Source: Methanocella_A sp963769045 (GTDB lineage Archaea; Halobacteriota; Methanocellia; Methanocellales; Methanocellaceae). From it: DNA of 64,000 nucleotides. Below the pieces are notes generated by a model. That model did no database searches and was not told where the DNA came from. It saw nothing but the letters and a program-made list of their open reading frames with translations. The stretch lies in contig CAVYKK010000028.1 in NCBI GenBank assembly GCA_963769045.1, positions 186,001 through 250,000 on the forward strand, given 5' to 3'. Positions 9,572 through 18,346 of the stretch are shown here, one piece after another. The translations under genes were made by a program, and so were the position numbers. How positions within the stretch are numbered: position 1 is the stretch's first letter; every line of letters starts with the position of its first letter.

Positions 9572-11620
9572 ATGCGACTCCGTGAAAAAACGTTGATAGT
9601 TATCATTGTCATTTTTGCCGTCCTTATTCTCATCGAGTTCGCTGTTTCCAACCTGATCGTCATGAACAGCTACTACGGCATGGAGCATGAGGATACCCTG
9701 CAGAAGGTGTACCAGGCCGACGGCGCCTATGCCAAGGAGTTCGAGTCCATCGGCGTGCTGCTCTCTGACTGGGCGGTGCGGGACGATGCCTACCGGTTCA
9801 TGTCGTTTCCTTCGCCGGGCTACATCGAGCAGAACATGAGGGACGAGGCGTTTATCTCACGCAACCTCGACCTCCTGCTCATGATCGACCCGTCGGGGGA
9901 CATCACCTATAGCAAAGCCTTTGACCTGAAGAACCGGACTGTGCTGCCACTCTGGGAGAGTGTGCGGTCCAACGTCTACAACGGCAGCCCGCTGGTGCTC
10001 AAGTCGGATAACAGCACCCTGTCGGACGTGCTGATGCTGCCGGAAGGCCCGATGCTGGTGGTAGCGCAGCCCATCCTGGACAGTAACAAACAGGGCCCGG
10101 CCCGCGGCACGATGATCATGGGCCGGTTCATCGATGAGGAGTGGAACGGAAAGCTTTCCGAGACGACCCGCCTGGACCTGAACATATACCGGTACGACGA
10201 CCCGGGCCTGACGGCGGACCTGCAGGCCGTGCGCAACATGTCCGGCCTGGAATACCCGTATTTCACCGTGCCGCTGAACGACAACTACATCGGGGGATAC
10301 AGGGTCATCGAGGACGTCTTCGGGAAGCCGGCGCTGATCATGAGGGTGGTGGTGCCCCGGCCAATATACCAGAACGGGAGAGACACGATCGCATACATCA
10401 TCCTGTCGACGCTCGCCGTGGGCGTGGTGATCGCGGCGCTGGCCATCGTGTTGCTGGAAAAGATCGTGCTCTCCCGGCTGTCGTACCTGGACAGGGCGGT
10501 GACCACGATCAGCGCCAGCAACGACCTCTCCGCCCGGATAAGGGTAACCGGAAAAGACGAGCTGTCGAACCTCTCGAAAGCGATCAATAATATGCTCTCG
10601 TCCATGGATCAGTCGAGCCATAAGCTCCATGAAAGCGAGAACAGGTACCATGCCATCGTCGAGGACCAGTCAGAGCTCATCTGCCGGTTCCGGCCCGACG
10701 GCACGGTGGCTTTCGCCAACGAGGCTTACCGCAGGTACTTCGATGCGGATGCCGGTTCCATGCCGGGAAAAAGTTTCATCCAGTCGCTGCCGCCCGTCAC
10801 CAGACAGGGGGCGGAGGAGCTCTTACTATCGCTGAACTCGATGGAGCCGGCGCGGATACTGGAATGCCTCTTCGAGGTAAACGGCACGAAACGGTGGCTG
10901 CAGTGGAACATCAGGGCGATTTTCGACCGGCAGGGCCGTGTCGCAGAGTTCCAGGCGGTGGGCAGGGACATCACCGAACTGGTCCGGAACCAGGAACAGA
11001 TCAGAGGTTCGCTCAAGGAAAAAGACGCGCTGCTCAAGGAGATCCACCACCGGGTCAAGAACAACCTGCAGATCATCTCCAGCATGCTTAGCCTCCAGGA
11101 AGCCAGAGTCGTTGACAGGGCAAGCAAGGAAATGCTCCTCGACAGCCGGAACCGCATCAAGACCATGGCCCTCATCCACGAGAAGCTCTACGGTTCCTTC
11201 GACCTGTCCCGGGTCAACTTCGCCGAATACGTCAGGAGCCTGATGGGCCATATAAGGTCCACCTACTGGAGCAGCAATGACCGTGTCAGTATCCGGGTCG
11301 ACGTCGAAGACATCTCGCTGAACATCGACACGGCAATCCCCCTGGGGCTGATCGTCAACGAGCTGGCCACCAACAGCTTCAAACACGCGTTTCCCGGCGG
11401 CATGGGCGGCGAGATTTTCGTAGAGTTGCACCGGAGCGGGGAAAAACAGTATTTGCTTACCGTAGGCGATACCGGGATCGGGATGCCGCCTGACTTCGAC
11501 GTAGAACATACGACCTCACTGGGCTTACAACTGGTCAACGCCCTCGTCCAGCAGATCGACAGCGAAGTTACCATCGCCCGGGAAAAGGGTACTGTCTTCA
11601 GGATAACTTTCACCGCGTGA
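9572..11620 (+). CDS. Membrane sensor histidine kinase, CHASE4-HAMP-PAS-HisKA_2
   Basis: A 682-residue kinase. A first membrane helix (about 7-30) and a second (about 268-292) bracket an extracytoplasmic sensor of CHASE4 type (MEHEDTLQKVYQA and DWAVRDDAYRF motifs). HAMP (about 295-345), PAS (about 355-470) and a HisKA_2-type phosphoacceptor (EIHHRVKNNLQIISSML) follow, then an HATPase domain (NELATNSFKHAF, GDTGIGMP). This core differs from the HDIxN kinases of the window. No regulator gene is adjacent, so the output is unknown. A palindromic repeat lies upstream. Confidence 0.9.
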   Translation: MRLREKTLIVIIVIFAVLILIEFAVSNLIVMNSYYGMEHEDTLQKVYQADGAYAKEFESIGVLLSDWAVRDDAYRFMSFPSPGYIEQNMRDEAFISRNLDLLLMIDPSGDITYSKAFDLKNRTVLPLWESVRSNVYNGSPLVLKSDNSTLSDVLMLPEGPMLVVAQPILDSNKQGPARGTMIMGRFIDEEWNGKLSETTRLDLNIYRYDDPGLTADLQAVRNMSGLEYPYFTVPLNDNYIGGYRVIEDVFGKPALIMRVVVPRPIYQNGRDTIAYIILSTLAVGVVIAALAIVLLEKIVLSRLSYLDRAVTTISASNDLSARIRVTGKDELSNLSKAINNMLSSMDQSSHKLHESENRYHAIVEDQSELICRFRPDGTVAFANEAYRRYFDADAGSMPGKSFIQSLPPVTRQGAEELLLSLNSMEPARILECLFEVNGTKRWLQWNIRAIFDRQGRVAEFQAVGRDITELVRNQEQIRGSLKEKDALLKEIHHRVKNNLQIISSMLSLQEARVVDRASKEMLLDSRNRIKTMALIHEKLYGSFDLSRVNFAEYVRSLMGHIRSTYWSSNDRVSIRVDVEDISLNIDTAIPLGLIVNELATNSFKHAFPGGMGGEIFVELHRSGEKQYLLTVGDTGIGMPPDFDVEHTTSLGLQLVNALVQQIDSEVTIAREKGTVFRITFTA

Positions 11621-11753
11621 TCGGCGATGGCATAGTCGGTAATATGTCAGGCGCCATATCGTTTTCTCAGTTGCACCGGATAATTTTATAATTTTACAGC
11701 GGCCATATATGTATTGCAGCGTAAAAAAGGGGCTGTCTTGCTGAGGACATACA

Positions 11754-12941
11754 ATGATTGAGGTTAGCAAAGGCATTTACTGGGTTGGCGCCATCGACTG
11801 GGAGATCCGGGATTTCCACGGCTACGCCACGCCTAAGGGCACCACTTACAACGCATACCTGATCGTGGACGAGAAGATCGCGCTCGTCGATACGGTCAAG
11901 GAGCCGTTCAGGGAAGAGCTGCTGTCCCGGGTGGCGGAGATCGTCGACCCGGCGAAGATCGACTACATGATCGTCAACCACCTGGAGCGGGACCACTTCG
12001 GGTCGTTCGCTCACGTGATGGAAGTGTTGAAGAACGCGAAGGTCTACGCGTCCGAGAGAGGGAAGAAGGGCATCGCCGAAGTGTACGGGGACCGGTGGGA
12101 CATTAACGCGGTGAAGACCAACGACACCCTGAACCTCGGCCAACGCACGTTACGGTTCGTCGAGACGCCCATGTTGCACTGGCCGGACAGTATGTTCACT
12201 TATGTGGAGCCGGACCGCGTCCTCATATCCAGCGACGCCTTCGGCCAGCATGTCGCCTGCTCGCAGCGGTTCGATCGCGAGGTGGACCAGCATGTGCTGC
12301 TGGAAGACGCCAAAACGTATTACGCCAACATCCTCATGCCCTTCGGGACGTTAATCCAGGGCCTGCTGGCGAAGGTGCCGTCGCTCAACCTGGCGCCGGA
12401 GATCATTGCGCCCGACCACGGGCTGATCTGGACGAAGCCGGGGACTATCATAGATGCGTACGGCCGCTGGTCGAAGTTCGAGGCGAAGGACAAGATCGTG
12501 ATCGCCTACGATACCATGTGGGAGAGCACCGAGAAGATGGCCCACCTGATCGCTAAGGGCGCCATGGACGAGGGCGATGTGGAAATAAGGCTGTTCCACC
12601 TGCGCAAGTCGCCATACAGCGAAGCCATTACCGAGATACAGGACGCAAAGGCGGTCATCATCGGCTCGCCCACGCTGAACAACGGGCTGTTCCCGACGGT
12701 GGGCGGATTCCTGTACTACCTGAAGGGCCTGAAGCCGAAGAACAAGATGGCGACGGCCTTTGGCTCCTACGGTTGGATGGGCGGCGCGGTGAAGGAAGTC
12801 ATGGCACGGCTCAAGGACATGGATTTAGAGTTGGTCGAGCCTGCGTTAGATCTCAAATACCCGACGACGAAGCAGCAGGAGCAGGAGTGTGTCGAGTTCG
12901 GGCGGAAGATCGCGAAGCGAGTGAAGGAGGCAAAGAAATGA
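11754..12941 (+). CDS. fprA: F420H2 oxidase / flavodiiron protein FprA
   Basis: A 395-residue A-type flavoprotein. The N-terminal metallo-beta-lactamase-like domain holds the di-iron ligands in NHLERDH (His76, Glu78, Asp80, His81), with further ligands around MLHWPD and SSDAFG. The C-terminal half is a flavodoxin domain (YDTMWESTEKM, FMN phosphate loop at about 246). In methanogens FprA reduces O2 to water with reduced F420, a key oxygen defence. The stop overlaps the start of the rubredoxin gene (ATGA), so the two are translationally coupled. A TATA-like TTTATAATTTTA lies at about 11684-11695. Confidence 0.93.
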   Translation: MIEVSKGIYWVGAIDWEIRDFHGYATPKGTTYNAYLIVDEKIALVDTVKEPFREELLSRVAEIVDPAKIDYMIVNHLERDHFGSFAHVMEVLKNAKVYASERGKKGIAEVYGDRWDINAVKTNDTLNLGQRTLRFVETPMLHWPDSMFTYVEPDRVLISSDAFGQHVACSQRFDREVDQHVLLEDAKTYYANILMPFGTLIQGLLAKVPSLNLAPEIIAPDHGLIWTKPGTIIDAYGRWSKFEAKDKIVIAYDTMWESTEKMAHLIAKGAMDEGDVEIRLFHLRKSPYSEAITEIQDAKAVIIGSPTLNNGLFPTVGGFLYYLKGLKPKNKMATAFGSYGWMGGAVKEVMARLKDMDLELVEPALDLKYPTTKQQEQECVEFGRKIAKRVKEAKK

Positions 12942-13045
12942 AATGGATGTGCAAAGTCTGCGGATACATACACGAAGGCGAAGAGCCGCCCGAGGAATGC
13001 CCGCTCTGCGGAGCGCCGAAGTCGGAGTTCGTGAAGGTGCCCTGA
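12938..13045 (+). CDS. Small rubredoxin-like protein
   Basis: A 35-residue protein, MKWMCKVCGYIHEGEEPP and so on, with two CxxC knuckles (CKVCG and CPLCG) that would bind one iron, as in the rubredoxin domain at the end of rubrerythrins. It starts inside the fprA stop codon (ATGA overlap), so it is made together with FprA and probably feeds electrons to it or to another peroxide or oxygen reductase. It is shorter than a classical rubredoxin (about 52 residues). Confidence 0.88.
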   Translation: MKWMCKVCGYIHEGEEPPEECPLCGAPKSEFVKVP

Positions 13046-13086
13046 CAGCGGTCGGGCTCTTTTGAGCATGCGTGCGAAGGCCGACA

Positions 13087-13109
13087 GGCAGGGCATCGCA
13101 TACCCTGCC
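13087..13109. terminator. Hairpin between convergent genes
   Basis: A perfect 7-bp stem GGCAGGG / CCCTGCC with a 9-nt loop between the convergent rubredoxin and phosphoglycerate mutase genes. Position suggests a two-way terminator, though no long T-run follows. Confidence 0.45.
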
Positions 13110-13127
13110 CGGTCAACGCGCGGGCGT

Positions 13128-14354
13128 TTAAGCGCCGAACTTTTTCGTCTTATTGATCAAATCCAGCGCGATGGGCATGACGTCCATGCCCCGTATGCGG
13201 CACAGCCCGCCCCGGTGGGCGATCAGCTCGTTATAATGATCGACTGTGTCCACCCGCACGCCGGGCCCGTGGATCAGGATTGGCACGGGGTCGGCCGAGT
13301 GGTCTTTCAGCGAGACGGGGGTGCTGTGGTCGACGGTGATGATGATCAGCGTGTCCTTTAAATCCTTCAACGGCCTGAACGCATCGTCCGTGTCCGCGAT
13401 GAAGCTCGTCTTCTTATCGAAGTTGCCGTCATGGCCTGCCTCATCGGCACCCTTGACGTTCAGTAGGACGAAGTCGTGCGTCTGTAGCGCGTCGATGGCC
13501 TTCTTAACCTTTGCGCGGACACGCTTTGGCGGGTCCTCTATGTCCTCACCCTCGACGGGCAAATATTCAAGGCCGCACATCTTGCCGATGCCGATGATCA
13601 GGCCGGCGGCCGCTACCACGGCACCCTTCATGCCGTAGCGCTGCTCGAACGACGGGATGTGAGGCACTTCCCCCGCGCCGCGTATTAAAATTGCGTTGCC
13701 CGGCGGCAGCCCTTTCTCCCGGCGCTCCCGGTTCACGGGCTGGTCGTTGAGCACGTCGGTCACCTGCTTCGAAATGCTGTTGACGATCTCGGCGGTCCGC
13801 TTTGCCTCGGGCATGTCGATAACTGCATGACATTCCTTGATAGGCAGCCCTTCTTTCTTCGGGTCGGTGTCGGTGATCGCCGGCGAAAGGCCCTTGCCCC
13901 GGAGCACCAGCGCGGCGCGGTGGCCGGTGGAGCGCTTGAAGATGATCTCTATGCCGGGGACCTTTACCTTCTCGTTGATGGCATCTGCCAGCGGGTCGGT
14001 ATTGTCGATGCGGCCGGCCCGGCGGTCGGTGATCACGCCGTGGTCCAGAGTGGCGAAGTTGACGCGGAAGGCGATGTCACCGCCCTTTACGTCGATGCCC
14101 ACACCCGCGGCCTCGAAGGGCCCGCGGCCGGTGTAGTACTTGTAGGGGTCGTAGCCCAGCAGCGCAAGGTGGGACGTGTCCGAGCCCGGGCGGATGCCGG
14201 GCGCGATGGTGTCCATGATGCCGTTGATGCCGCTGAACGCGAGCGCGTCCATATTCGGCTTGCTGGCATGGGCCAGCGGCGTCTTGCCTCCGACGGGCCT
14301 GTCCGAGGCCCCGTCGAGCACGATGAAGAGAATCTTGTTAGCGATGTCAGACAT
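13128..14354 (-). CDS. apgM: 2,3-bisphosphoglycerate-independent phosphoglycerate mutase, archaeal type
   Basis: About 408 residues of the archaeal aPGAM family, which interconverts 3- and 2-phosphoglycerate in glycolysis and gluconeogenesis. It belongs to the alkaline-phosphatase superfamily with two-metal catalysis. Visible motifs: VLDGASDRP near the start (metal-binding Asp), GSDTSHLALLGYDP with the nucleophilic Ser/Thr region, RVNFATLD, KGADEAGHDGN and TVDHSTPV (late His/Asp metal ligands). Length is normal. The ATG at 14354 (MSDIANK) is chosen; another in-frame ATG lies at 14363. Confidence 0.93.
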   Translation of the reverse strand: MSDIANKILFIVLDGASDRPVGGKTPLAHASKPNMDALAFSGINGIMDTIAPGIRPGSDTSHLALLGYDPYKYYTGRGPFEAAGVGIDVKGGDIAFRVNFATLDHGVITDRRAGRIDNTDPLADAINEKVKVPGIEIIFKRSTGHRAALVLRGKGLSPAITDTDPKKEGLPIKECHAVIDMPEAKRTAEIVNSISKQVTDVLNDQPVNRERREKGLPPGNAILIRGAGEVPHIPSFEQRYGMKGAVVAAAGLIIGIGKMCGLEYLPVEGEDIEDPPKRVRAKVKKAIDALQTHDFVLLNVKGADEAGHDGNFDKKTSFIADTDDAFRPLKDLKDTLIIITVDHSTPVSLKDHSADPVPILIHGPGVRVDTVDHYNELIAHRGGLCRIRGMDVMPIALDLINKTKKFGA

Positions 14355-14485
14355 GAAAATCATTTATACATATCCATGCAAAGTATAAAATTGTAAAGCG
14401 CCAGGGAGAACATATAAAACTAATAATATAACGGGGAAAAACAGGGCCCGATGGAAAACTATAAAAACGCCTGATGGCAGGCAGG

Positions 14486-14539
14486 TTTTATATGTTTTAA
14501 TAACTACTTTTTTGTAACAATAGCCTTTTATATGTTTTA
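14486..14539 (+). promoter_or_regulatory. Promoter with a tandem 14-bp direct repeat
   Basis: The sequence TTTTATATGTTTTA occurs twice, at 14486-14499 and 14526-14539, exactly 40 bp apart. The second copy is correctly placed to be the TATA box of the gene at 14557, implying a leaderless or near-leaderless transcript. The first may be a second promoter or an operator. Confidence 0.5.
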
Positions 14540-14556
14540 TTCTAATTGATAAGCTG

Positions 14557-14961
14557 ATGGCAGTCTTGGATAATGTAACTAAGCAAAAGATAGAGAGGAA
14601 AGTGGACGTCATCTTCAAGGACATGAGGGACGCGCAGACGCCCGAGGACGTCGTTCCCCTGCTGGTCGAGCTGTCCGAGTTCATCGACGGGGAGAACCTG
14701 ACACCACAGCAGCTTGAGGAGCTACGGGGTATCGGGGTCAGGGCCATGCACAAGCACAGCCGCATGGAGTTCCTGAACGATTTCGGCGCGCTGATCTCCA
14801 TCGTCACCGCAAGCATGATCGCGGGAGCCGCGATCACAGGCATGTACCTGATCTACACCACCGGCATCTTAGAGCCGCTGTCCATCGTGCTGCTTCTGCC
14901 GCTTGCGATGTTGCCCGTGTACCTGTTCTATTACGGCAGGACACAGAAATGGTTCCACTAA
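14557..14961 (+). CDS. Small membrane protein with cytoplasmic helical domain, unknown
   Basis: A 134-residue protein. Residues 1-70 are charged and helical (KIERKVDVIFKDMRD, LTPQQLEELRGIG). Two transmembrane helices follow at about 78-100 and 105-125, and the tail is YYGRTQKWFH. No family was recognised. There is no clear ribosome site and a TATA-like box lies 17-30 bases upstream, so the message may be leaderless. The 3' end overlaps the convergent DUF99 gene by 4 bp. Confidence 0.7.
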   Translation: MAVLDNVTKQKIERKVDVIFKDMRDAQTPEDVVPLLVELSEFIDGENLTPQQLEELRGIGVRAMHKHSRMEFLNDFGALISIVTASMIAGAAITGMYLIYTTGILEPLSIVLLLPLAMLPVYLFYYGRTQKWFH

Positions 14962-15536
14962 GCCCTGCGGCTTGACTCGCCGAGCACCACGCCCGTGGCG
15001 ATAATATGGGCGATGCGTATCGGCTCAGGCAGCCGACTATGTACCGCCGTATCCATGATCAGGCGGGCTGCGTCATCTTTTTCAATCCCTTTGCACTGGT
15101 AGTAGACAGGGCCGCCTCTCCACCCGGTCTGCACTTCACGGATGTTTCCGGCATGCGCTATCATCGCATAGCGTCGCTCGGGCTCGGTTAAATGAGCAAG
15201 CGCGATACGGATGCTGTCCATATCCGGCATCTTGCGCATGACCGCGATGACCGGCAGCCCGGTGAGGTCGTGCAGGGCTTCGATGTCCACCACGTTGAAG
15301 CCGCCGAAGGTGACCCCGTTCAGCATGACGATGCGCAACTGCCCGTACGACCGGGAGCCCGAAATCATGGCAGCAATGCGTCCTGTGGCGTCCATGCCGT
15401 CCTTCTCGATATGCGTGCTCAGCAGGCCGTCCAGCCAGCTCCCGCCCCGCAGGATGGCGCCGATGACCAGCACGTCTTTCGAGACAAGCGGCGAGTCGTC
15501 GATGCCGAGGATGCGAATCTCAGGCTTGGAGTACAT
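14958..15536 (-). CDS. DUF99 family protein (endonuclease V-like fold)
   Basis: A 192-residue member of the archaeal DUF99 family. Typical segments are RILGIDDSPL at the start, LNGVTFGGFNVVDI in the middle and a closing GVVLGESSRRA. The family is structurally related to endonuclease V, but no activity is established. The start lies 17 bp inside the upstream YhfC-like gene on the same strand, so the two are probably co-transcribed. Confidence 0.85.
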   Translation of the reverse strand: MYSKPEIRILGIDDSPLVSKDVLVIGAILRGGSWLDGLLSTHIEKDGMDATGRIAAMISGSRSYGQLRIVMLNGVTFGGFNVVDIEALHDLTGLPVIAVMRKMPDMDSIRIALAHLTEPERRYAMIAHAGNIREVQTGWRGGPVYYQCKGIEKDDAARLIMDTAVHSRLPEPIRIAHIIATGVVLGESSRRA

Positions 15537-16272
15537 GAGAATCGTACCTCTCCTTCAGGCGGTAAAGCCCGTACAATGAGGCCACGCCAATGGCTGCGAC
15601 GAATGCCTCCAGGACGACGGTATAAGCGAAGGACGAAGAGGGGATGAACCAGCCGAACCAGAAGATCGAGCCGTCGAGCAGGAGGCCGATCGCCATACTC
15701 AGTGCCAGCCACTTCCAGCCTGCCCTGATCGCGTACAGCGCCAGCACGGTGGCGAAGACGTGGCAGAATAACACGGTCATGCGCTCTATGACAGGTATGG
15801 GGATGAACACGAGGCTGAACTGCATTTGCAGCGCATCCTGTGTAGCCTGCGGGTAAGAGCTGACGAGGTTCGGCAACGTGATGAATAACAGCACGTTCGC
15901 CAGCGAAGAGAAGCCAAGCAGTATTGCTTCCGCGGCGCCGAACCCGATGCCGATCGCCACGGCCTGGTCGAAGGCCGGCTTCATCCGTGCGAGGCGGGCG
16001 GAAAGATAGGGGATGCCGGACTCGAAGAGTCCGGTGCGCAGCCCGTAGTACAGGCCTACGATCAGCGCACCGGCCAGCGTATGAGGCAGCAGCTCCCGGA
16101 ACGGTGCGGTCACGGTGAAGTCCATGGCAAGCTTGACGGCTATGGCTGCCATCCAGAAGAGGGCGCCGAAAAGGAAGTACTCTGCACCCGCCCGCCTGCG
16201 CCAGCAATATACCGCTATCGCCCCGACGGCGATCATGCCTGCCCCCGAGAGCAGGTTCAGCCACCCGACCAT
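15520..16272 (-). CDS. YhfC-like intramembrane metalloprotease family protein
   Basis: A 250-residue protein with about seven transmembrane helices. FGAAEAILLGF and VIERMTVLFCHVFATVL match the pattern of the YhfC family (formerly DUF2324), which is related to CPBP/Abi-type membrane peptidases with conserved Glu and His in helices. The substrate is unknown. It precedes and overlaps the DUF99 gene by 17 bp. The family call rests on motif recall and needs a profile search. Confidence 0.6.
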   Translation of the reverse strand: MVGWLNLLSGAGMIAVGAIAVYCWRRRAGAEYFLFGALFWMAAIAVKLAMDFTVTAPFRELLPHTLAGALIVGLYYGLRTGLFESGIPYLSARLARMKPAFDQAVAIGIGFGAAEAILLGFSSLANVLLFITLPNLVSSYPQATQDALQMQFSLVFIPIPVIERMTVLFCHVFATVLALYAIRAGWKWLALSMAIGLLLDGSIFWFGWFIPSSSFAYTVVLEAFVAAIGVASLYGLYRLKERYDSHVLQA

Positions 16273-16367
16273 CTGCCACCAACTTCCGCTAGAACCCCGC
16301 CTGCAGGGCCGTTGATAAGATATCTGTTCGGGTTAAGCTATAATATTTTGCCAGCGTACCGGGGCTT

Positions 16368-16817
16368 GTGTACAGGAACATGCTGGTCCCGGTAGACGAT
16401 ACGGAGCAAAGCTACGGCGCGGTGGACGTGGCGGGGCTGCTCGCGTCGGCCAGCGGGGCGACGGTGACGCTGTTCCACGTGCGAAAGCCGGAGGGGGAAG
16501 TGGTCACCGACATAGTCACGCAGGACCCACTGATGCAGCAGGGCGAGCTTGCCAGGCAGGAGCGCATATTCCGTCTCAGCGGGGAGATATTGTCGGCCCA
16601 TGGGGTGAAACCGGCGACAATCTCGAAGGTCGATGCCAACATCGCGGAAGCGATCATCCGGGAATGCGGCACGGGAAAGTACGATGTCATCGTGATGGGA
16701 CACAGGGGCCGGTCCCAGCTTAAACAGCTCATGCTGGGGAGCGTGGCCAACGGCGTGCTGGTCGAGGCGAAATGTCCCACCATCATGGTCCATGTGCCTC
16801 GCGCGGAGACGAGGTAG
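16368..16817 (+). CDS. Universal stress protein (UspA family, ATP-binding type)
   Basis: A 149-residue single Usp domain. It starts at GTG (16368), after a GGGG stretch, with NMLVPVDDTEQS, and ends in the ATP-binding signature GHRGRSQLKQLMLGSVANGV (G-x2-G-x9-G-S). Usp proteins bind ATP or AMP and modulate stress responses; the partner is unknown. The next gene begins 6 bp downstream, so the pair forms a likely operon. Confidence 0.92.
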   Translation: MYRNMLVPVDDTEQSYGAVDVAGLLASASGATVTLFHVRKPEGEVVTDIVTQDPLMQQGELARQERIFRLSGEILSAHGVKPATISKVDANIAEAIIRECGTGKYDVIVMGHRGRSQLKQLMLGSVANGVLVEAKCPTIMVHVPRAETR

Positions 16818-16822
16818 AGAGC

Positions 16823-17350
16823 ATGAGGGGGCGCGACGGGCGGATTGCCGGAAGGGTCCTGCTGAAGCGGGAGAACGGCCTGCTCGAAGGCCTCGGCAGG
16901 GACTTCCGGTCATCCCGGGTGCTCATGCTCCTGAGCATGATCGTGGTGATGGGCGGCGGCATTGTCGTCGTAGTGTCTCGGCTGGCCAGCGCCCTGCCCC
17001 TCGAAGACGCCCGGGTGAGGCTGTACTTCGAGCTGCTCATCGTCGGCCTCGCGGCCGCCTTTTTCATCATCGCCGCCGTCCTGGCCATCGAGGACCGGCC
17101 GGAGACCGTGATCACCGATACGGGAATCCTGTATGGCGGTATATTCCAGCGCTGGGCGGAGATAAAATGCTGTGTCATGCGCAAGACAAGGCGCGGGCTC
17201 ATCGTCAGGACCCGCTCCCGGCGGGCCCTGCGCATGTACTTCCGCGGCCAGGACGCCGAGAAGATCGAGCAGCTCTTCTACAATTTCTGCAGCGCCGACG
17301 CCTTCGTGCCATCAGGATACAAAGGGAACGAAGACACGAAGAATATCTGA
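16823..17350 (+). CDS. Membrane protein with two helices and a PH-like C-terminal domain
   Basis: About 175 residues from an ATG preceded by GAGGT. A basic N-terminus (about 1-35) is followed by two transmembrane helices (about 36-60 and 72-95) and a basic beta-rich tail (ETVITDTGILYGG, RRGLIVRTRSRRALRMYF) reminiscent of bacterial PH-like domains. No specific family was recognised. It lies 6 bp after the universal stress protein gene and is probably co-transcribed with it. Confidence 0.65.
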   Translation: MRGRDGRIAGRVLLKRENGLLEGLGRDFRSSRVLMLLSMIVVMGGGIVVVVSRLASALPLEDARVRLYFELLIVGLAAAFFIIAAVLAIEDRPETVITDTGILYGGIFQRWAEIKCCVMRKTRRGLIVRTRSRRALRMYFRGQDAEKIEQLFYNFCSADAFVPSGYKGNEDTKNI

Positions 17351-17540
17351 TTACCCTTGCAGCAAATTTCCCGGGTGGTCATATGGAATGACAATGATAC
17401 GGCCTGGCCGCTCGCGCGCGCACGCGTGCCTGAGGCCGGCATTTCCTGGCAAAACCCCGGCCATCGAACGATTCCCGGCAGAGAGGGGTCGATTATTGAT
17501 GAAAAGAATCATTTTATAGTTTGACACCTATTTTTTGTCC

Positions 17541-18089
17541 ATGTTCAGGCGCTCGATCGGGGCTGATACGGAGCTGGCTTTACTGGAAGCGCGGCACGCG
17601 GAGGATGTGTTCCGGCTTGCCGACCGCGACCGGGCTCACCTCAGGCAGTGGCTGCCCTGGGTAGACGGCACGTTAACTGTAGAAGATTCGCGGGAGTTCA
17701 TCATGCGTTCGCTGGAGCTGTACACGAAGGGCGAAAGCCTTGTCGCGGGCATCTGGCACGCAGGCAACCTCGTCGGGGTCGTCAGTTTCTTCAGTATGAG
17801 CCCGGTCAACCGCTCGGCCATGATCGGCTACTGGCTCGGCGGAGAATTTGAGAGGAAGGGCATCATGACCCGGGCCTGTGCATCACTGATCGACTACGGG
17901 TTCGGCGAGCTAAGCCTGAACCGCATCGTGATCAGGGCTTCGACAGACAACTTCCGCAGCCAGGCCGTGCCTCTGCGGCTGGGCTTCACCAGGGAAGGCG
18001 TGGAGCGGCAGGCGGAATGGCTGAACGATCGCTTCATAGACATGATCGTCTACTCCATGCTGCGTAGTGAATGGCAGTCCAGGAAGTAA
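17541..18089 (+). CDS. GNAT acetyltransferase, RimJ/RimL type
   Basis: About 182 residues. The ribosomal-protein-like N-acetyltransferase pattern is clear: HLRQWLPWVDG early, VGVVSFF, then a C-terminal NRIVIRASTDNFRSQAVPLRLGF with the acetyl-CoA-binding and aromatic-tail region. The acetyl-CoA loop (GGEFERKGIMTRA) is present. The target may be a protein N-terminus or a small molecule. No ribosome site is seen; a TATA-like CATTTTATAG near 17509-17518 suggests a short or absent leader. Confidence 0.88.
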   Translation: MFRRSIGADTELALLEARHAEDVFRLADRDRAHLRQWLPWVDGTLTVEDSREFIMRSLELYTKGESLVAGIWHAGNLVGVVSFFSMSPVNRSAMIGYWLGGEFERKGIMTRACASLIDYGFGELSLNRIVIRASTDNFRSQAVPLRLGFTREGVERQAEWLNDRFIDMIVYSMLRSEWQSRK

Positions 18090-18145
18090 CTGCATCGGCA
18101 GAAACGCGGGCAATATAGTTGTGCCCGTGCACAGATTCTTCACTG

Positions 18146-18313
18146 ATGGCGAAACTGGGCGTAGAGAGAAACCGGGACGTGAAGCCGATCAGTCACAGAC
18201 CCGCGGGGCCGGAGATCGCGGCAGAGAAGGCCGAGGAGAAGATCTTCGAGGAAGCCCGGCGCGAGGATAAGATCATCAGTGGCGTCCGGACGAAGATCGA
18301 CAAGAGGAAATAG
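18146..18313 (+). CDS. Small charged protein, hypothetical
   Basis: A possible 55-residue protein, MAKLGVERNRDVKPISHRP at the start, then a highly charged helix (EIAAEKAEEKIFEEARREDK) and a basic end (RTKIDKRK). No family was recognised. Composition and codon pattern look protein-like, but there is no strong ribosome site. It lies between the acetyltransferase and the second palindromic repeat. Confidence 0.45.
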   Translation: MAKLGVERNRDVKPISHRPAGPEIAAEKAEEKIFEEARREDKIISGVRTKIDKRK

Positions 18314-18346
18314 CCTTTTTAGCAGCTTAATATTGTCATTCGTAGA

